Assembly: GCA_940337035.1 (NCBI GenBank)
Contig: OW679203.1
Location: 28,343,495 to 28,407,494 of the forward strand
Length of the DNA: 64,000 bases
From: Agriotes lineatus
Lineage: Eukaryota > Arthropoda > Insecta > Coleoptera > Elateridae
Direction of reading: 5' to 3'
Positions within the stretch are counted from its first letter, which is position 1. The number at the start of each line of letters is the position of its first letter. A program made the position numbers and the translations under genes. Under the pieces are notes generated by a model. The model saw only the letters and a list, made by a program, of their open reading frames with translations, did not search any database and was not told the DNA's origin. This document shows, one piece after another, positions 23,237 to 35,049 of this stretch.

Positions 23237-23899
23237 TTACTTGCAGTAAACGTTTTTTGACTTGGAAATCCAAAATTGTGAACAAACTACAGGTATTTCT
23301 TTGAATTCTAGTACTTTGGCGGGTCTAATTCTTTTTTGTTTTAGTGACGCGGCTTGGATAATAGCGATTGTTAATTTTTCACCTAACTTCACAACTGGAT
23401 TTTCGTTCATATTGGAAAAATGTTTTATCTGGAGACTTGAATACGCCTGCTTCTTATTTAACACAGTAAGGTACCGCTTGTACACAAATTTCCGACTCCT
23501 CACACTGTTAATAAACTTTTTATAGTACCTTGAAGTTTTCAGATGGTACCGTTCATTTCTCGGACGGGGCCCCAAAATGGACCTTCCCTCGGAGACGTTT
23601 CCCTCGGTGTTTGAGGAGCTGGTTGTTGTTCTACAGCCTTCCTTGATGTGTCCCAGTAGACAGCCTTGGTTCTGGAAGCTCCTCTCAGCTGCAATCCGGC
23701 TTCGTAAAATTGAGGTGAACGCCAACCTAGCCTCGGGATGCTTCTTGTCGAAAATAACTTTTGGGTTGGGGAAAACGTTACCCACACTCTCACAGGTGCT
23801 CTGAGACTTGCACAACACGATGGTATATTTTTTATTTGTAGATATTATATTTAAGTAGGTAAAAACTTTATTTAAATGAGCAAAAAAACCGCTTGTCAT
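23237..23899 (-). CDS. 220-codon open frame, unknown
   Basis: A minus-strand ATG-initiated frame of 220 codons, one of the longest in the window outside clear transposon genes. It is basic and Ser/Lys-rich, with a GC-richer middle (23,540-23,800; GCLLGHIKEGCRTTTSSS and EGNVSEGRSILGPRPRNERY) between AT-rich ends. I see no signal peptide, membrane segment, catalytic motif or zinc knuckle with correct spacing. A second minus-strand frame (84 codons, 23,539-23,793) overlaps the GC-richer part. It may be a decayed repeat or retroelement protein, or a gene fragment; length alone supports it. Confidence 0.25.
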   Translation of the reverse strand: MTSGFFAHLNKVFTYLNIISTNKKYTIVLCKSQSTCESVGNVFPNPKVIFDKKHPEARLAFTSILRSRIAAERSFQNQGCLLGHIKEGCRTTTSSSNTEGNVSEGRSILGPRPRNERYHLKTSRYYKKFINSVRSRKFVYKRYLTVLNKKQAYSSLQIKHFSNMNENPVVKLGEKLTIAIIQAASLKQKRIRPAKVLEFKEIPVVCSQFWISKSKNVYCK

Positions 23900-24840
23900 A
23901 AATTAATTTATTCAACTGTTATCTCCTCGCGTCCTTTTTACACAATATCTAATCTAACTAGAAAACGGACATTAAACAAGTTCAATTAACTTACATATTA
24001 AATTAAATATCCTTATAATTACTTAAAGCTAAACAATTGTTATATTAACCCCGCTGCATGTTCACTCGCGTATTTACATTGATTAATTTCTCGTTCATTT
24101 CCTTCATAATTGTTCCCTGGTTTCCAACTGTCTTCCTTTCACTCGATTCCTCTCCAGTTTGGGTGTCTATTTTTCCTCAAGTTTGATGTCTTGTTAGCTT
24201 CTCACAATTGCTATTTTACGCCAGCCTTAATTGCTCGTTGCAACATTATCATTTTTCTAGCTTATACCTTTTAGAATTGTTCACAAATTGTACTAATTAG
24301 CTGAATTGAACTCTACGTTTCATAATCTGCACATTGCAAACTCCTTTGTGATTATTTAATTTGGTTTGGCTACCCATTCTGCCCAAACCTAATAATTAAT
24401 TAATATGAAATTTGACTTCAACCTTGTGAAAAGCAAGTTATCTCCTTCGCGTTCCTCAATCATTTAATTTCTTTTAATACAAGCATCTCGTTTTTCAATG
24501 CGTTTACTGAATGACATTTAACTTAGCATTGCGGCTAGATAAAACACCCCAACTCTGTCCTTTGTGATTTCATTTTCAAATTGTACTGCAATTAGAGTAG
24601 AGCCTTAGGGCCTAATACCACCGCAATATGTACAGAATTGGAGAAAATATATTACTATACATGACGAAATCGTTTCGCCTACTTGGTATACTTTGTTAAT
24701 TAATATTACGGTGCCGGATAACTATAGGCTCACTTGCTACTGAAATGCAAAGACTCAGTAATTGTGATATATGCGTTATCTGTTTTAATAAGAAGAGTTG
24801 TCCCTTGATATCGAAAAAAATAATATGGACCAAGCAACAA
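23900..24840. other. AT-rich, no gene seen
   Basis: The minus strand around 24,050-24,200 reads a short Glu/Lys/Asn-rich stretch that could be a decayed coiled coil, but stops are frequent and no family is recognisable. Confidence 0.35.
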
Positions 24841-24842
24841 CT

Positions 24843-25365
24843 GCATATGTGTACAATAGACTTAGAAAAAGCTTTCGATAACATAAGGAGGCATAGAATG
24901 TGGAAGGCTGTAAAAGCAAGGGGAATAGATACAAAGTTGATAAATGTAGTACAAAGTTTACATGATGGAACAGAAAATGTAGTTAGAGTAGGGGGTAACA
25001 CGTCCGAAAGATTTACAACAACGAGAGGAGCCAGACAGGAAAGCATACGAAGCTCCTTACTATTCATAATGATAATGGACGACCTCTCAAAAAAAGTGAA
25101 CCAACTCACAAAAAGTGTACATTAGAATGAACGACAAACTTAACAAAGAGAGGAAGGAATTCGGAAAGATAGAGGGAAATTGCACCCAGGACCAATAAGG
25201 CAAAAATTTTATACAGAATATTATACGACCCATTTTTCATCAAGAAGGAATTAACGAAGAAGAGGAAGACGAGAATATACAAATCCGTACTAGTGCCAAT
25301 GTTTCTATATGGGTGTAAATCAATTTGAAGAAAAAGATAGAAGCTTGCGAAATGAGAGGGTTGAG
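24843..25365 (+). pseudogene. LINE reverse transcriptase fragment, palm and thumb
   Basis: The plus strand reads CTIDLEKAFDNIRRHRMWKA (motif A), VRVGGNTSERFTTTRGARQE then SIRSSLLFIMIMDDL (motif B region; the usual RQG is RQE). The YADD box and surrounding palm are missing: after 25,125 the sequence jumps to a thumb reading NKAKILYRILYDPFFIKKEL and RIYKSVLVPMFLYGCKS. At least one frameshift and several stops are present. The clade is uncertain. The C-terminal end of the same element appears at 25,806 after a SINE insertion. Confidence 0.75.
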
Positions 25366-25369
25366 TAAG

Positions 25370-25800
25370 AGTGAGGGCGTGGCACGCTGAGCGGCGAATG
25401 TCAACTTTCTGTTGTCAAATGAAAGTTACAAACAGTTACTTTTGATGTGAGTCGTCGAAAAAGTGTGTTGTGTTATCGGTAACCTCATTTTACCTTGCAG
25501 TACAATGCTCAATTTGCCCCGGATTCGGGTTACAAGGTTGAAGTGAGCTTTTTGAGATTGCGCAGCAACCATTGTGTGAGGTGTGTCTTAGTGATGTGTT
25601 AACCTTGTTACTCGATCTCTTAGGTCAGTCGTTCTGAGTAGAGCACAGTTAATTTGGTGCCCAACTGTGAATGGTCTCACCGAGCCCGATTCCAATCGTC
25701 AAGGCTGCGGAAAAAATCCGGTCCTAGCGGGATTCGAACCGAGGACTTGTTTAATGCAAGCCTAGCGCCTTACCAACTGCGATATCCGAGTTCTCATGTG
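25370..25800 (-). mobile_element. tRNA-derived SINE inserted in a LINE
   Basis: On the minus strand a tRNA-like head runs from about 25,797 to 25,710. A-box-like TCGCAGTTGGTAAGGCGC is at 25,782-25,765 and a consensus B box GGTTCGAATCCC at 25,740-25,729. A roughly 330 bp tRNA-unrelated body follows. The segment separates two parts of one LINE coding region. The anticodon-loop position reads TTA (a stop-reading anticodon) and the acceptor arms do not pair cleanly, so it is not a functional tRNA gene. No clean target duplication was seen. Confidence 0.65.
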
Positions 25801-26040
25801 AAAAGTGTACTAGACAAAACTGAGACGCAACAACTGAGATGGTTTGGACATATAGTGAGAATGAGTGATGAACGAATGGTGAAAGTGGTATGTGAGGTGG
25901 GAACAGGAAAAATTGAAAACAATGACAATCGAGCACTAAGGAAAAAGGGACTCAACTGGAACCAAGCTAGGATAGAAGCAAAAGAGAGGAAAATGTGGAG
26001 ATAGACCATAGCGTTGACACCGCAGGTACAAGAGGCTTAG
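25801..26040 (+). pseudogene. LINE ORF2 C-terminal segment (continuation after the SINE)
   Basis: The frame reads VLDKTETQQLRWFGHIVRMS then DERMVKVVCEVG and KGLNWNQARIEAKERKMWR, a widespread C-terminal signature of LINE ORF2 proteins (LRWFGHVxRM..W..A..R..WR). It fits as the 3' end of the RT fragment at 24,843-25,365. The stop follows directly after MWR. Confidence 0.75.
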
Positions 26041-29000
26041 GATAAGTACAGTAAACATCATTATTTGGTCATTAGATGGCATCGTATTTAACGTGTCTAG
26101 CGTTTTCCGAAAATATTGTTTGCTTTATCTCTTGATTTGCACAGGCTTTGGTATCAGATACAAGTTATTACATTCAGTATCATCGTTATTGTTCTATAGC
26201 TGACTCTATACAGTAAAGATGTGCTTTTTTTATTTGAAATAAATTTTTCCAGAAAGATAAAATGGACACAAAGATCAAATTTAATGTGTCTTCTGTCGCA
26301 GCATTGTCCGAGCAGAAAAACCAAAAATTGCGTGAGTTCGCAGATCAGGAAGCAGTTCCTTTTTCCTGACAGGGAGCGCATGCGAAGCCCGAAGACCTGC
26401 GTGAGCTGCGGCGCTTGGCGCAGTTTAATGTGACGCGCGGCGAGAATTGAACGAATGCGATGATTTTTAAAAGTGGTACCTTAAAAACCGCGGTTTCCAG
26501 TGATTAGTGACTTACTGTTATCATAAATGGATGTAAACTTGAACTTTAAAGGTTTGGACAATGTTTAGTCTTTGTCGTGTTAGTAGTTGCACTCTTTGAG
26601 ATGTGTCCTGCAGTTGGGCACCGGAAAGTTTCGAATTTAGATTAAAATAACTTATATGGCAAAGTAGCGGGTGCTGCGTATTGCGGTTGCATGCTTAGCG
26701 CTAGATAGTTTTTAAGTCACACATTTGAAGTGTCTTTGAAAAGTTGCCATTTAAATTGCAGCGCTCGCGCTTTTATTGGTATTTCGCCTCGCTGCGAAAA
26801 TTAACATTGCGCAATAATTGAAAATCTCGGAATTTTGGTGGCTAATCAGCCGACTCAAATATTTCCACACAACCGCGTCGACACTTTGTGTAACTGGAGC
26901 AAATCATTCCGCTTTCCACAGCATGGCGGAACGGCTATTGGTAGAATCCCGGTGGGAAATGGGAAACTCGTAAAGTTTATTACCAAATGTTTTCCGCCCA
27001 ATCGATAATCGTACTATAAGTTTTGTTACAGTAGACAAGCTAGAAATTGTTAAAATTTGCAGTCATTGCAAGATTGTACCTGAAGCTTATTTGTAAAGAT
27101 AAAACCACATTTTTCTCCATGCAAAATTTATTATTCCCTGATTAAACCTAACCGTGACAGTCCTGAGCGCATAACTTAAATAAGTAATTTTCAATTTGAA
27201 GCTTTTATTAACATAACCCGGTTTGGATTAGCAAGAACTGGTGCTACGGTGCTATATCAGTTCGACAAAGCTTATTGAGTTCCCTCCTTGCAGCAAAGCA
27301 ATTGCAACGGGGGCTTGTTTTGCTGAGTTTAAGGCCGAGTATGAATATTTATGAAGAAAACACTCGTTACTGTAACTTAATAAAGGACTGCACGAGAGCA
27401 ACGGGGGAGATGAAAAAGAATTTTTCCCTGAGCGCAGCGAATCAATAAAGCCGAATTTAAATAATTAGCGCGATCAGTGAAAAGCAGGATGCGGTGCGAA
27501 TCGATTCAACAAATAATGAATTTGTTTAGATGGTGCTTAAATTAGGGGCTTAATTATGGAGATCCGAACTGGATCAAGCGTGTGCCTTGAATTGAATGCT
27601 AAAAACCGGATACAGCATGAATTGTGCAAGATTACAGTGAGGTACTCATTAAAGTCTCTTGGAACGTATCCAGCTAGTTGCACTAAAGGTTCTATTTGTA
27701 CACAAAGAAAAATGGGGCGGTGCGTCCTCAACTTGTTTCACTTTGCCCGTTAGCGAGAAACCTCAAAATCTCGAGTTCACAGCCAGGATGCTGTTCTCCC
27801 ACAGTTGCGTCCTTGAATGTTCTCCTCCCTGGTATAACGTTGCGTCAGCCTCTAATGAGAAGTAAAGTTCGACGATTTGTTTTCAAGTATAGCAGTAGCT
27901 ACACTTTATGGATGTAGGCGAACAAAATACTGGTTGCAAGTAAAATTGATCGATTTTTTAGTTATAATGTTGAAAATGGAGCACAAGCTACAGACCTCAC
28001 TCGAATTATGACATTCCACTAGTTTAACACAGGTACAACTAGCACACTGGGCGAGTTAAATAATTTGGCGCCTCCACCATTTACACTTTGTGTCTGCGTG
28101 TTGCGCTAAAGATATTAAAGAATTCGTTATAAATTGTTTGAGTTGCAAGGATATCAAATTTACACGTAAAATTAATTACAGAACTTAGACTGTTATAAAG
28201 TGGGTAGAGGAACAATGGCAAACAAAAGAGAAGTTAGGCCTGTACGCAGGAAAGTTATTAATTTGTAGTTTTCAAAGTAAAAATGAAAACAGAGTTCACA
28301 ACGGATATAACTTGAAAAATATAAATATTTAAAGCAAAATCGGCTTACCCTGCTTTTTAACGGGAACGAGTTCGGGAGTTAGTTAAAAACACTTTTTAAT
28401 CGAGTTTTCGTGAATAATCAGATTGGAGATGTACAAATATTCCAAAGCAGGGTTACTTTAAAAAGTCGTAATGTTGAAAAAAAAACCCTATTTCTCTCTA
28501 CACAAAACAATTGGTTTGATAAAGTTATTTGTACAACTAATTTTGAAAGTCATACTTTTTTAACCAAAAGTGTTGTTCGTATGTGTTATACGTGTTATTT
28601 TTTTGCATTGTGCTCTTTTGTAAGTCGAAATTTAGTTGAAACTGACAACTGTCAAATTAACAATTCACAATTTCAATAAAATAGTTAAAAAAATGTACTT
28701 ATCTTTACGATGTCTATTTAAAGAAGTAATACCTTCTGCACGATTTTGCGTTTAAAATGACGACTTTCGTATCAATATACAAAGCAATTATTTGCAAATG
28801 CAGTTGAAGTATTATATGTATATTCCATTTTTCGGGGCAGAATGAGTTAGTTAAATGCTGATAAGAAACATTTGCATTTTTATTTGTTTGTGATAAAAGT
28901 TAGATTATTAGATTTTTTGTTAGAAATGCTAGCAACCATTGTACTAAAATGCCGCTCACAAAAAGTCAAATTGATGATATCCACTGCAAATTAAGAAACT

Positions 29001-29740
29001 TCAAAACTTAAGAATTTTCAACATTACGACGCTAATAATTGATCAAGCAGTGAGAAAATTGAACACTTGAAAATGTCATAGCTGTCCTAAAAAAGAAATT
29101 AAGCTTGAGATACAGGAATTGAATAACATCGGCAAGAGGACTACCAAAAGCCTAGATGGTCAGGAGCAGTATAGCCAAAGAATTTTTTACGGGACTTTGG
29201 CAAATGTGGCTTACAATCAAATTTCAAAAATTAAGTTTAACTGTTAGAGTCGTCTTTAGAACACAGGAGTTTTCATATATTGAATTTTTAGATGCCCTTT
29301 GTTCAAACTTCTGTTGCGGAAACAAATTAGACTGCAAAGTTAGTTCACGATATGCAACAATTACGCTGGACGTGTTGCACTCTCAACATTAATGTGGTAT
29401 CATTAGGTCAAGCTTTAATACACATTGTTTACATGCAATGAGTTTTTGCAAGCGTTTTGTTTTGCACTTATGAAAATAGTAGGTTATTAGATTGTATAGC
29501 AAAACACAACACCATTTAATTGTTTATAAAGCTCTGTACTTTATTTGATTTTTTTATATATTTTTCAACTTTGAACTGTATTCATTTGTGAACAGACAAA
29601 GGCTAAAAATGTCTTAAGGGATAATTAAGCCTGACTGCTCCATTCACATCTTATCCTACAATTCTTCATCCCTTTACTAGGTCTAACCGTTTCAGTAAAA
29701 TAACCTTGTCTTAGTACTATACAATTTATGTTCCGAAGTG
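26041..29740. other. No recognisable gene; small CpG-richer patch at 26,370-26,480
   Basis: Around 26,370-26,480 the sequence is locally GC- and CpG-rich (GCGCATGCGAAG, CGCGCGGCGAG). A second GC-richer stretch lies at 26,700-26,960. Either could be a promoter or first-exon region, but no conserved coding frame or TATA/initiator arrangement convinced me. Small frames at 27,556-27,917 and 28,410-28,679 are unassigned. Confidence 0.35.
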
Positions 29741-29744
29741 CGTC

Positions 29745-29935
29745 CTGAACGAGTAGATGCAGTATCTGTAGTGACACCTCTTTCAGAAGAAATAATTTAT
29801 CGTGGCGATTTCAATATTCACCATTTAACGTTTAATGACATTGTTGCTGTTCAATTTTTTTCGATGATAGATTCGTTAGGTTATATACAAATAAAAAATG
29901 TTCACCAAAACTAGCTCTCCTTTAACAGATTTTAT
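29745..29935 (+). pseudogene. LINE endonuclease-domain fragment
   Basis: The plus strand reads VVTPLSEEIIYRGDFNIHHL, then TFNDIVAVQFFSMIDSLGYI and a stop. GDFNIHH followed about 20 residues later by a hydrophobic SLGY is the central motif of LINE apurinic-type endonucleases (Asp and Asn both present). The SDH box and the preceding catalytic Glu were not found, so this is a short relic. Confidence 0.45.
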
Positions 29936-30925
29936 AGTTTCTCTGTCGATAAAGAAGTTACAAGTGCATATTGCAAGCGTTCTCTACCCCATCTGCACAC
30001 GTTAGATTTTAAAAAGATCTCCATATAGGCTTCGTAATAATTAGTTCCTGGCCTCTTTACAAATTCTCTTTAGCTTAAGTCGTCGCGCATATGGCGCGGT
30101 TATGCATACAACAGAATAATAGTAACGACTATACCACATTGAAAGCATCATTTCCACAGATTACAAAGGCTGAATGTGTTTTAAGAAGCGTGTGTCTGCA
30201 TGACAATACCTCTCTATAAGGTGTTTTACTCAGGAGTATGATTCTTCACTTTACTAAAGTTGTAAAAGTTCTTACAAAGCTTTTAGAACCTTTCAGAAAC
30301 GGAAAAATACAAATACATTTTGAACATGTTTAAATGATGATATCGTATTTGGTGATATGCTGGCAGTGTGAATTTCAGAAGTCTAAACAGTGTAAACAAG
30401 ATACAAAATGAGGGACTTTATTCACTTCGGTAATTCCAACTTGCACTATTTTATATCTGCTTGCCATATTGGCGCCATTGCCATGGCACTGAGCTTTAAA
30501 ATTTCGAATGTCGGGATTGTTTGTAATTAATTTAGCAATTTTCGAGCTAGTCCTCTTTTCTTCATTTATTTAATTAGACAAATCCCATTTTCCGTAATCT
30601 TGATATATCTTAGACTTTGAGTTATTTGTTCTCTGTGAGCTGTATCTGAAATACAATCAAAATAAATTTAAAAATACTTCCATTTATGAATTTTAATTCG
30701 AAATTATTTTGGTTTCCTTGCAAAGAAGGTATGTCACTTAATCTTGAATAATATTTCACAAATAAGACATATGCTTCCCTGGATAGCTTAATTCTTCTAA
30801 ATGACCACCTATCTCTGGGTCATATTTTGCAATTAACTTAATGGTGTTTTTAAAAATACCTCAATTTTTACTGTTAATATCATTCGACGACCCTTTTGCA
30901 TCCAGATTCTTTTTAGACCATTATA
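29936..30925. other. AT-rich, no gene seen
   Basis: No sustained open frame or repeat structure was found. Confidence 0.4.
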
Positions 30926-30929
30926 GAAA

Positions 30930-31200
30930 GATAGCCGATGGTTGAGCAAGCAATATGATTAAGTCTCAGACCGGCCTGGTTTGATCCCCGGTGACTAAGT
31001 ACATAGAGATTTTTAAATATCGTACGTTCTGTGGCCAGCACGCTAACACCTGTGGTAGTCGTTAAACCCAACAAGAAAATTCTTCCTCAGTTGCAACAGG
31101 CTTACGACCAAAGCAAGCTCATAAAACCACGACAGTGGTCAGTCAAAACAGTTCACTGGTATTAGATACAGGAAGAAGGATAACACAATAAAGGATAGTA
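30930..31200 (+). mobile_element. Possible tRNA-derived SINE
   Basis: ATAGCCGATGGTTGAGCAAGC (A-box region, 30,931) is followed 27 bp later by GGTTTGATCCCC (B-box-like, 30,978). A GC-richer body follows and then an AT-rich tail after about 31,185. Spacing and order match an RNA polymerase III type 2 promoter. The head differs from the SINE at 25.7 kb. Confidence 0.4.
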
Positions 31201-32540
31201 TTTATTATTGATTTTATTGTTTTTATTTCAATTTGAATATTTTCGTTTCAAATTCATAATCTCATCTGATTTAAGTCGCTTCTTAAATTCTGCCCAAAGA
31301 ATATAATTTTTGCGTCCAAGAGTATTTTCGTGGTCGGGAATTTTTGCTTTTAAGTTTGCGGAAATCTAAATTTCCAAGTTGAAAGTATCAGATATGTAAT
31401 CAGGGTCTACTGCTGCCTGAGTGCCTTGCATCCCTTGCACCCCCACAAAAGACGCCTCTACTCATTCCCATACGATAGACCGCCACTAACTGATCAATCT
31501 ACCCACGTATACATTTTTAGTTTGCTAATAGTTGTAGTAACTGAGTGACATCAATTTTATTTTTCTTCTCCTTCGACAATCTGCAGCATTTGCTTTATTT
31601 TACCGAGTCAAACTTAGTAGCGCATGTCGCCATTTTATTATGCTTCCTTCTAAGTGATCATCTCTGTTTCTCCTGTTTGTTCTGCATACATACAAGCCAC
31701 AACCGTGTTTCTGTATTTGGCTGTTCTGTCGTCTTAAATGTTAGTCTTCGTGCAATAATATTGGAATAAAGCAATTTGTAACGTCATAAATCTTATTGCT
31801 GTATGTTTTTGCTTCTTTCTTGTTAGGCAACCTTGCAACTACAAGTACAACCTAACCTTTCTGTATGACAAGTCTGATAAATTTATATTTAGGGTTATTT
31901 CTGTTGTCATCACAAATTGTTAGGGAATTTTGACGCCATTAGCTAATTTTTGGAGTCTTTCGTTTCTTTGAAGAACAAATTTAATGATAAAGCAGTGTAA
32001 ACAGAACGGTAAAGAACATTTTTATAGAAAGCTTGCTAGAAGAAATTGGCTCATTATGATTTCTGTACCGAGTTGTTAAGGTCTAAACCGGCGTTAAAAC
32101 AGGCATGGGCTGGGAGGCCAAAGATACAATGAAATACTTCCGATTAGCTTACGTCTAGCTCGGCGTGGGGGTAATAAAGCCGAATCAAACACATCAATCG
32201 TTGGTAATTACCTGTCAAAATCAGACATGGGTCAACCAGTTCTTATTCTCCTATAACTTGCAGTTGTTGCAGAGGAAGGCTTCTTACGTGACTTACGTTA
32301 TGGTTATTTATATAAAATTAAAACACACAAGAGCCTCGCAGGCAGCTTTCTCAGGAACGCTAACGATGGCGCTAGCGGTAGTAATTAGAAAATACCTTAA
32401 CAGAGTGGTGACGATGCGTTTGTGTTCACTGGCTTGAGAGGAAACACCCACATTATAGGATGAATATTTAAAGTCTATACATTTTACTTATACACACGAA
32501 CACCAACTAAACCGTGAGTTCTTCTGCGTTTTCATACTTT
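31201..32540. other. No recognisable gene
   Basis: Frames at 31,545-31,769 and 32,165-32,437 have no recognisable domain or splice context. Confidence 0.4.
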
Positions 32541-32544
32541 TTCA

Positions 32545-32660
32545 TGGGCTTCGTGTTGTTTTTCCGACAAGTTGAGTCGCAAGCAATTCTTACTTTTTCA
32601 TATTTTTGGTTAAATTACGGGCGCCAAATCTGCCTCACGTTCTCACGCTTGGTGAAGTTC
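32545..32660 (+). repeat. Dispersed copy of the 1-545 satellite unit
   Basis: The order GTTTTTCCGACAAGTTGAGTC, then TTTTCATATTTTT, then AATTACGGGCGCCAAATCTGCC closely follows 22-95 of the window (GTTTTTCCGGCGAATTAAGTC.. TTATTATGGGCGCCGACTT). It is a single diverged unit about 32 kb from the array. Confidence 0.55.
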
Positions 32661-34630
32661 CCAGCTGTTTTACTACATCTGAATCCAGCTTGGTGCGCGG
32701 TAATATGAAGGAGACGCCCATACTGAAGGTTATGTTTAACTTGCACTAAAGTTATTCCTTAACGTTGTATAATCTTTAATTCTGTTAATGTCTGGAGTCA
32801 CCGATAGAATAGCTTAGATACTTTAATATTTAACTTGTCTTAACAACTGTTTGCAACAATTTTGGAATAATGTACTAAAATTCGATCTTATAGCAGACAC
32901 CTAATAAGTAATGATTATAAACTAAATATAAACTTTGTCTAATCGCAATAACCATTATGTGATGGGTGGCAATACACTTTAATAGTCGTGATTTTTATAT
33001 TACAAACTCGTATTGTATTTTCAGTTTCCCAGATTGCTACGTAACCTTAACAACAATATTTTACAGGCGTATGTAAGCAGCTAATTTCTTATTTTGCTGA
33101 GATATGTACGTATACTTTACCTAATAAATATAACTGTTATTATCGAATATATCAGTTCTTCGATCGTCTTACTGCAGCTGTATAAGTGCTTCGCGTGGCT
33201 CTATCAAAGTATTCTAAGTTACATTAAATAGCCTGGCGCCAATTAATTAATATTGCTATTATAACTATTAGTTTTTTATTTTGTATTTGAACTACGACCA
33301 CTCTATCGTTTTATTATTCAGGAGCTAACAGGTATTTTACCAGTTGCATCAGGTAAAATTTGGTATTAAAATTTATTTTTTTATTACAAGTAATGCAAGC
33401 AGGTAACTCTGATTTCTCAGAATAGTTGCAGAGTCTATTAAAGCTACCACAGCATCCCCTTCTATTCAGAATTCCCGGTATAGATTTTATTTCTGAAGCC
33501 AAATCTTTACCTTTATTTATTGTTCAACATAGCGCATGCCATAATATGGTATTATACATTGATGGGTTGATATACTTTCTTTTAAACTACCATGACGCCG
33601 GAAATTTTTGTCAAGTTCAGTAATCCAAGGTGTCAGTCTTGTCAATTTTAAGATTGTAGTTCAAATGACAATTTCATGAAATCAGTTTGAAGAGATTTAA
33701 TCTGATGTTGTTTTGCAAAATTTTCTGTACGTCTTGATAATCAGACTAAACGTTTTTTTAGTATTTCACATACCCAGATAATAATAGACCCCCAGATATA
33801 CGCACATATCATCTATAGTTATGCTCAACTTAATATTTCTCTGAAATACACATACATTTTTTTCAATCAATATCTTAGCTAACAATGCGGCTGTAAGAAG
33901 TAGCTTACTTTACTGTACAGTCAATATTTATCTCAAAATCAGGATGAATTTGTCTCCATTCTGTTGGTTTAAGCATTTCACAAATGTATTGGCTTGCATG
34001 GAGGTTTTCAAGTCCATAATATTTAGAAGGGGGCTCGTCATATCACTAAATTCAAAGTCTATTTAGTGATTCGATTTTTTTGTTGAGATATGGATATTCA
34101 TGTGCTGTCATCTTCATTTTTCTGTTTTAGCAAATTTATTTTATTATTGATACGATGTTCACCTCTAGTTCGCAATATGTTAGGCCACAAATAATTAAAG
34201 CTTTCTTCGTTTTGATCGCCACTACCAGTACTATCGCATTCGGTATTTGTATTCGGGAGGTTTGGCATTGACGATAATTGCAGCATTGACATCTGTTTGT
34301 TCTATTTCTTCCAAAAAATTGATTTAGGTATAATCGGCAATTTTATATATTTCCGCATATACTGTTTATCGAATAAAAGAAAAATCCTGGTTAGAAATGC
34401 TCTCTACGTGGTATTAGATAAAAAAGTCCCTAGTCAAATCAGTATCCATAATTTGGCAATTGATGTTTACAGAATTGTCAGAGAACAAGTAGTAGATGAT
34501 GGTTTGAGGTTAAGTAGGTATAAAGAAATGTTAGACGTTTTTAACCTGCTTTTAGGTTTTACTGAACTTATGAAGTTGGTAAGTCCACAATTTTCAATTT
34601 TTTGAGGAGTCGCTCACGTAACCTGAGCTT
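32661..34630. other. No firmly recognisable gene
   Basis: Minus-strand frames at 33,314-33,502 (Cys-containing) and 34,098-34,292, and a minus-strand stretch near 33,930-34,050 reading GLENLHASQYICEMLKPTEW, could be parts of one decayed element protein or exon. I do not recognise the family. A 102-codon plus frame at 34,297-34,605 is also unassigned. Confidence 0.3.
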
Positions 34631-34632
34631 GA

Positions 34633-34968
34633 TTAGGCTCACATGCTATCCATGTGCATACCTAGATGTCTTATTTCCTTGGACTGTTGTATTTCAATGC
34701 CATTAATTGATATAGGTGGGCATTGCTGTCTTCTCAGGGTAAACGTGACTTGGACGGATTTTGATTCGTTGACGTTTAAACGCCAGTTTGTCAACCAATT
34801 ACTAACAGAGCTTATATGATCTTGTGCATAATAGCTTGCTGTTTGTGGGTGTCGATGACAGGAGAGAATAGCGGTATCATCCGCAAAGGTTCCTACTACA
34901 GCGTTTTCAGATGTGGGTAAGTCTGCAGTATAAATCAGATAGAGCAGAGGTCCAAGAACACTATGAGT
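34633..34968 (-). pseudogene. Jockey-type RT fragment with intact FADD box
   Basis: A 110-codon minus-strand open segment (no ATG needed) reads VLGPLLYLIYTADLPTS, then VGTFADDTAILSCHRHPQTA (motif C, both Asp intact), NWLTNWRLNVNESKSVQVTF and KEIRHLGMHMD, ending at a stop. This is the palm-to-thumb region of a Jockey-group RT, cut in motif B on one side and in the thumb on the other. It keeps one frame throughout, unlike most LINE relics here. Confidence 0.85.
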
Positions 34969-35049
34969 CTTGACCCTTTAGTTTATTGAAAGTAAATATC
35001 CACCTAAACGCATTTTCAATACTTTTTTTTAAGTTGTGGGATACCATAG

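Noticed and set aside
23640..23720. Zinc-knuckle reading of GCLLGHIKEGC in the 220-codon frame
   Set aside because: Spacing between Cys and His is wrong and the first Cys is missing.
24696..25109. 137-codon minus-strand frame
   Set aside because: Antisense to the LINE RT segment with motif A and B on the plus strand.
25710..25797. Functional tRNA gene on the minus strand
   Set aside because: B box is good, but acceptor arms do not pair, the anticodon position reads TTA, and it is joined to a SINE-like body inside a LINE.
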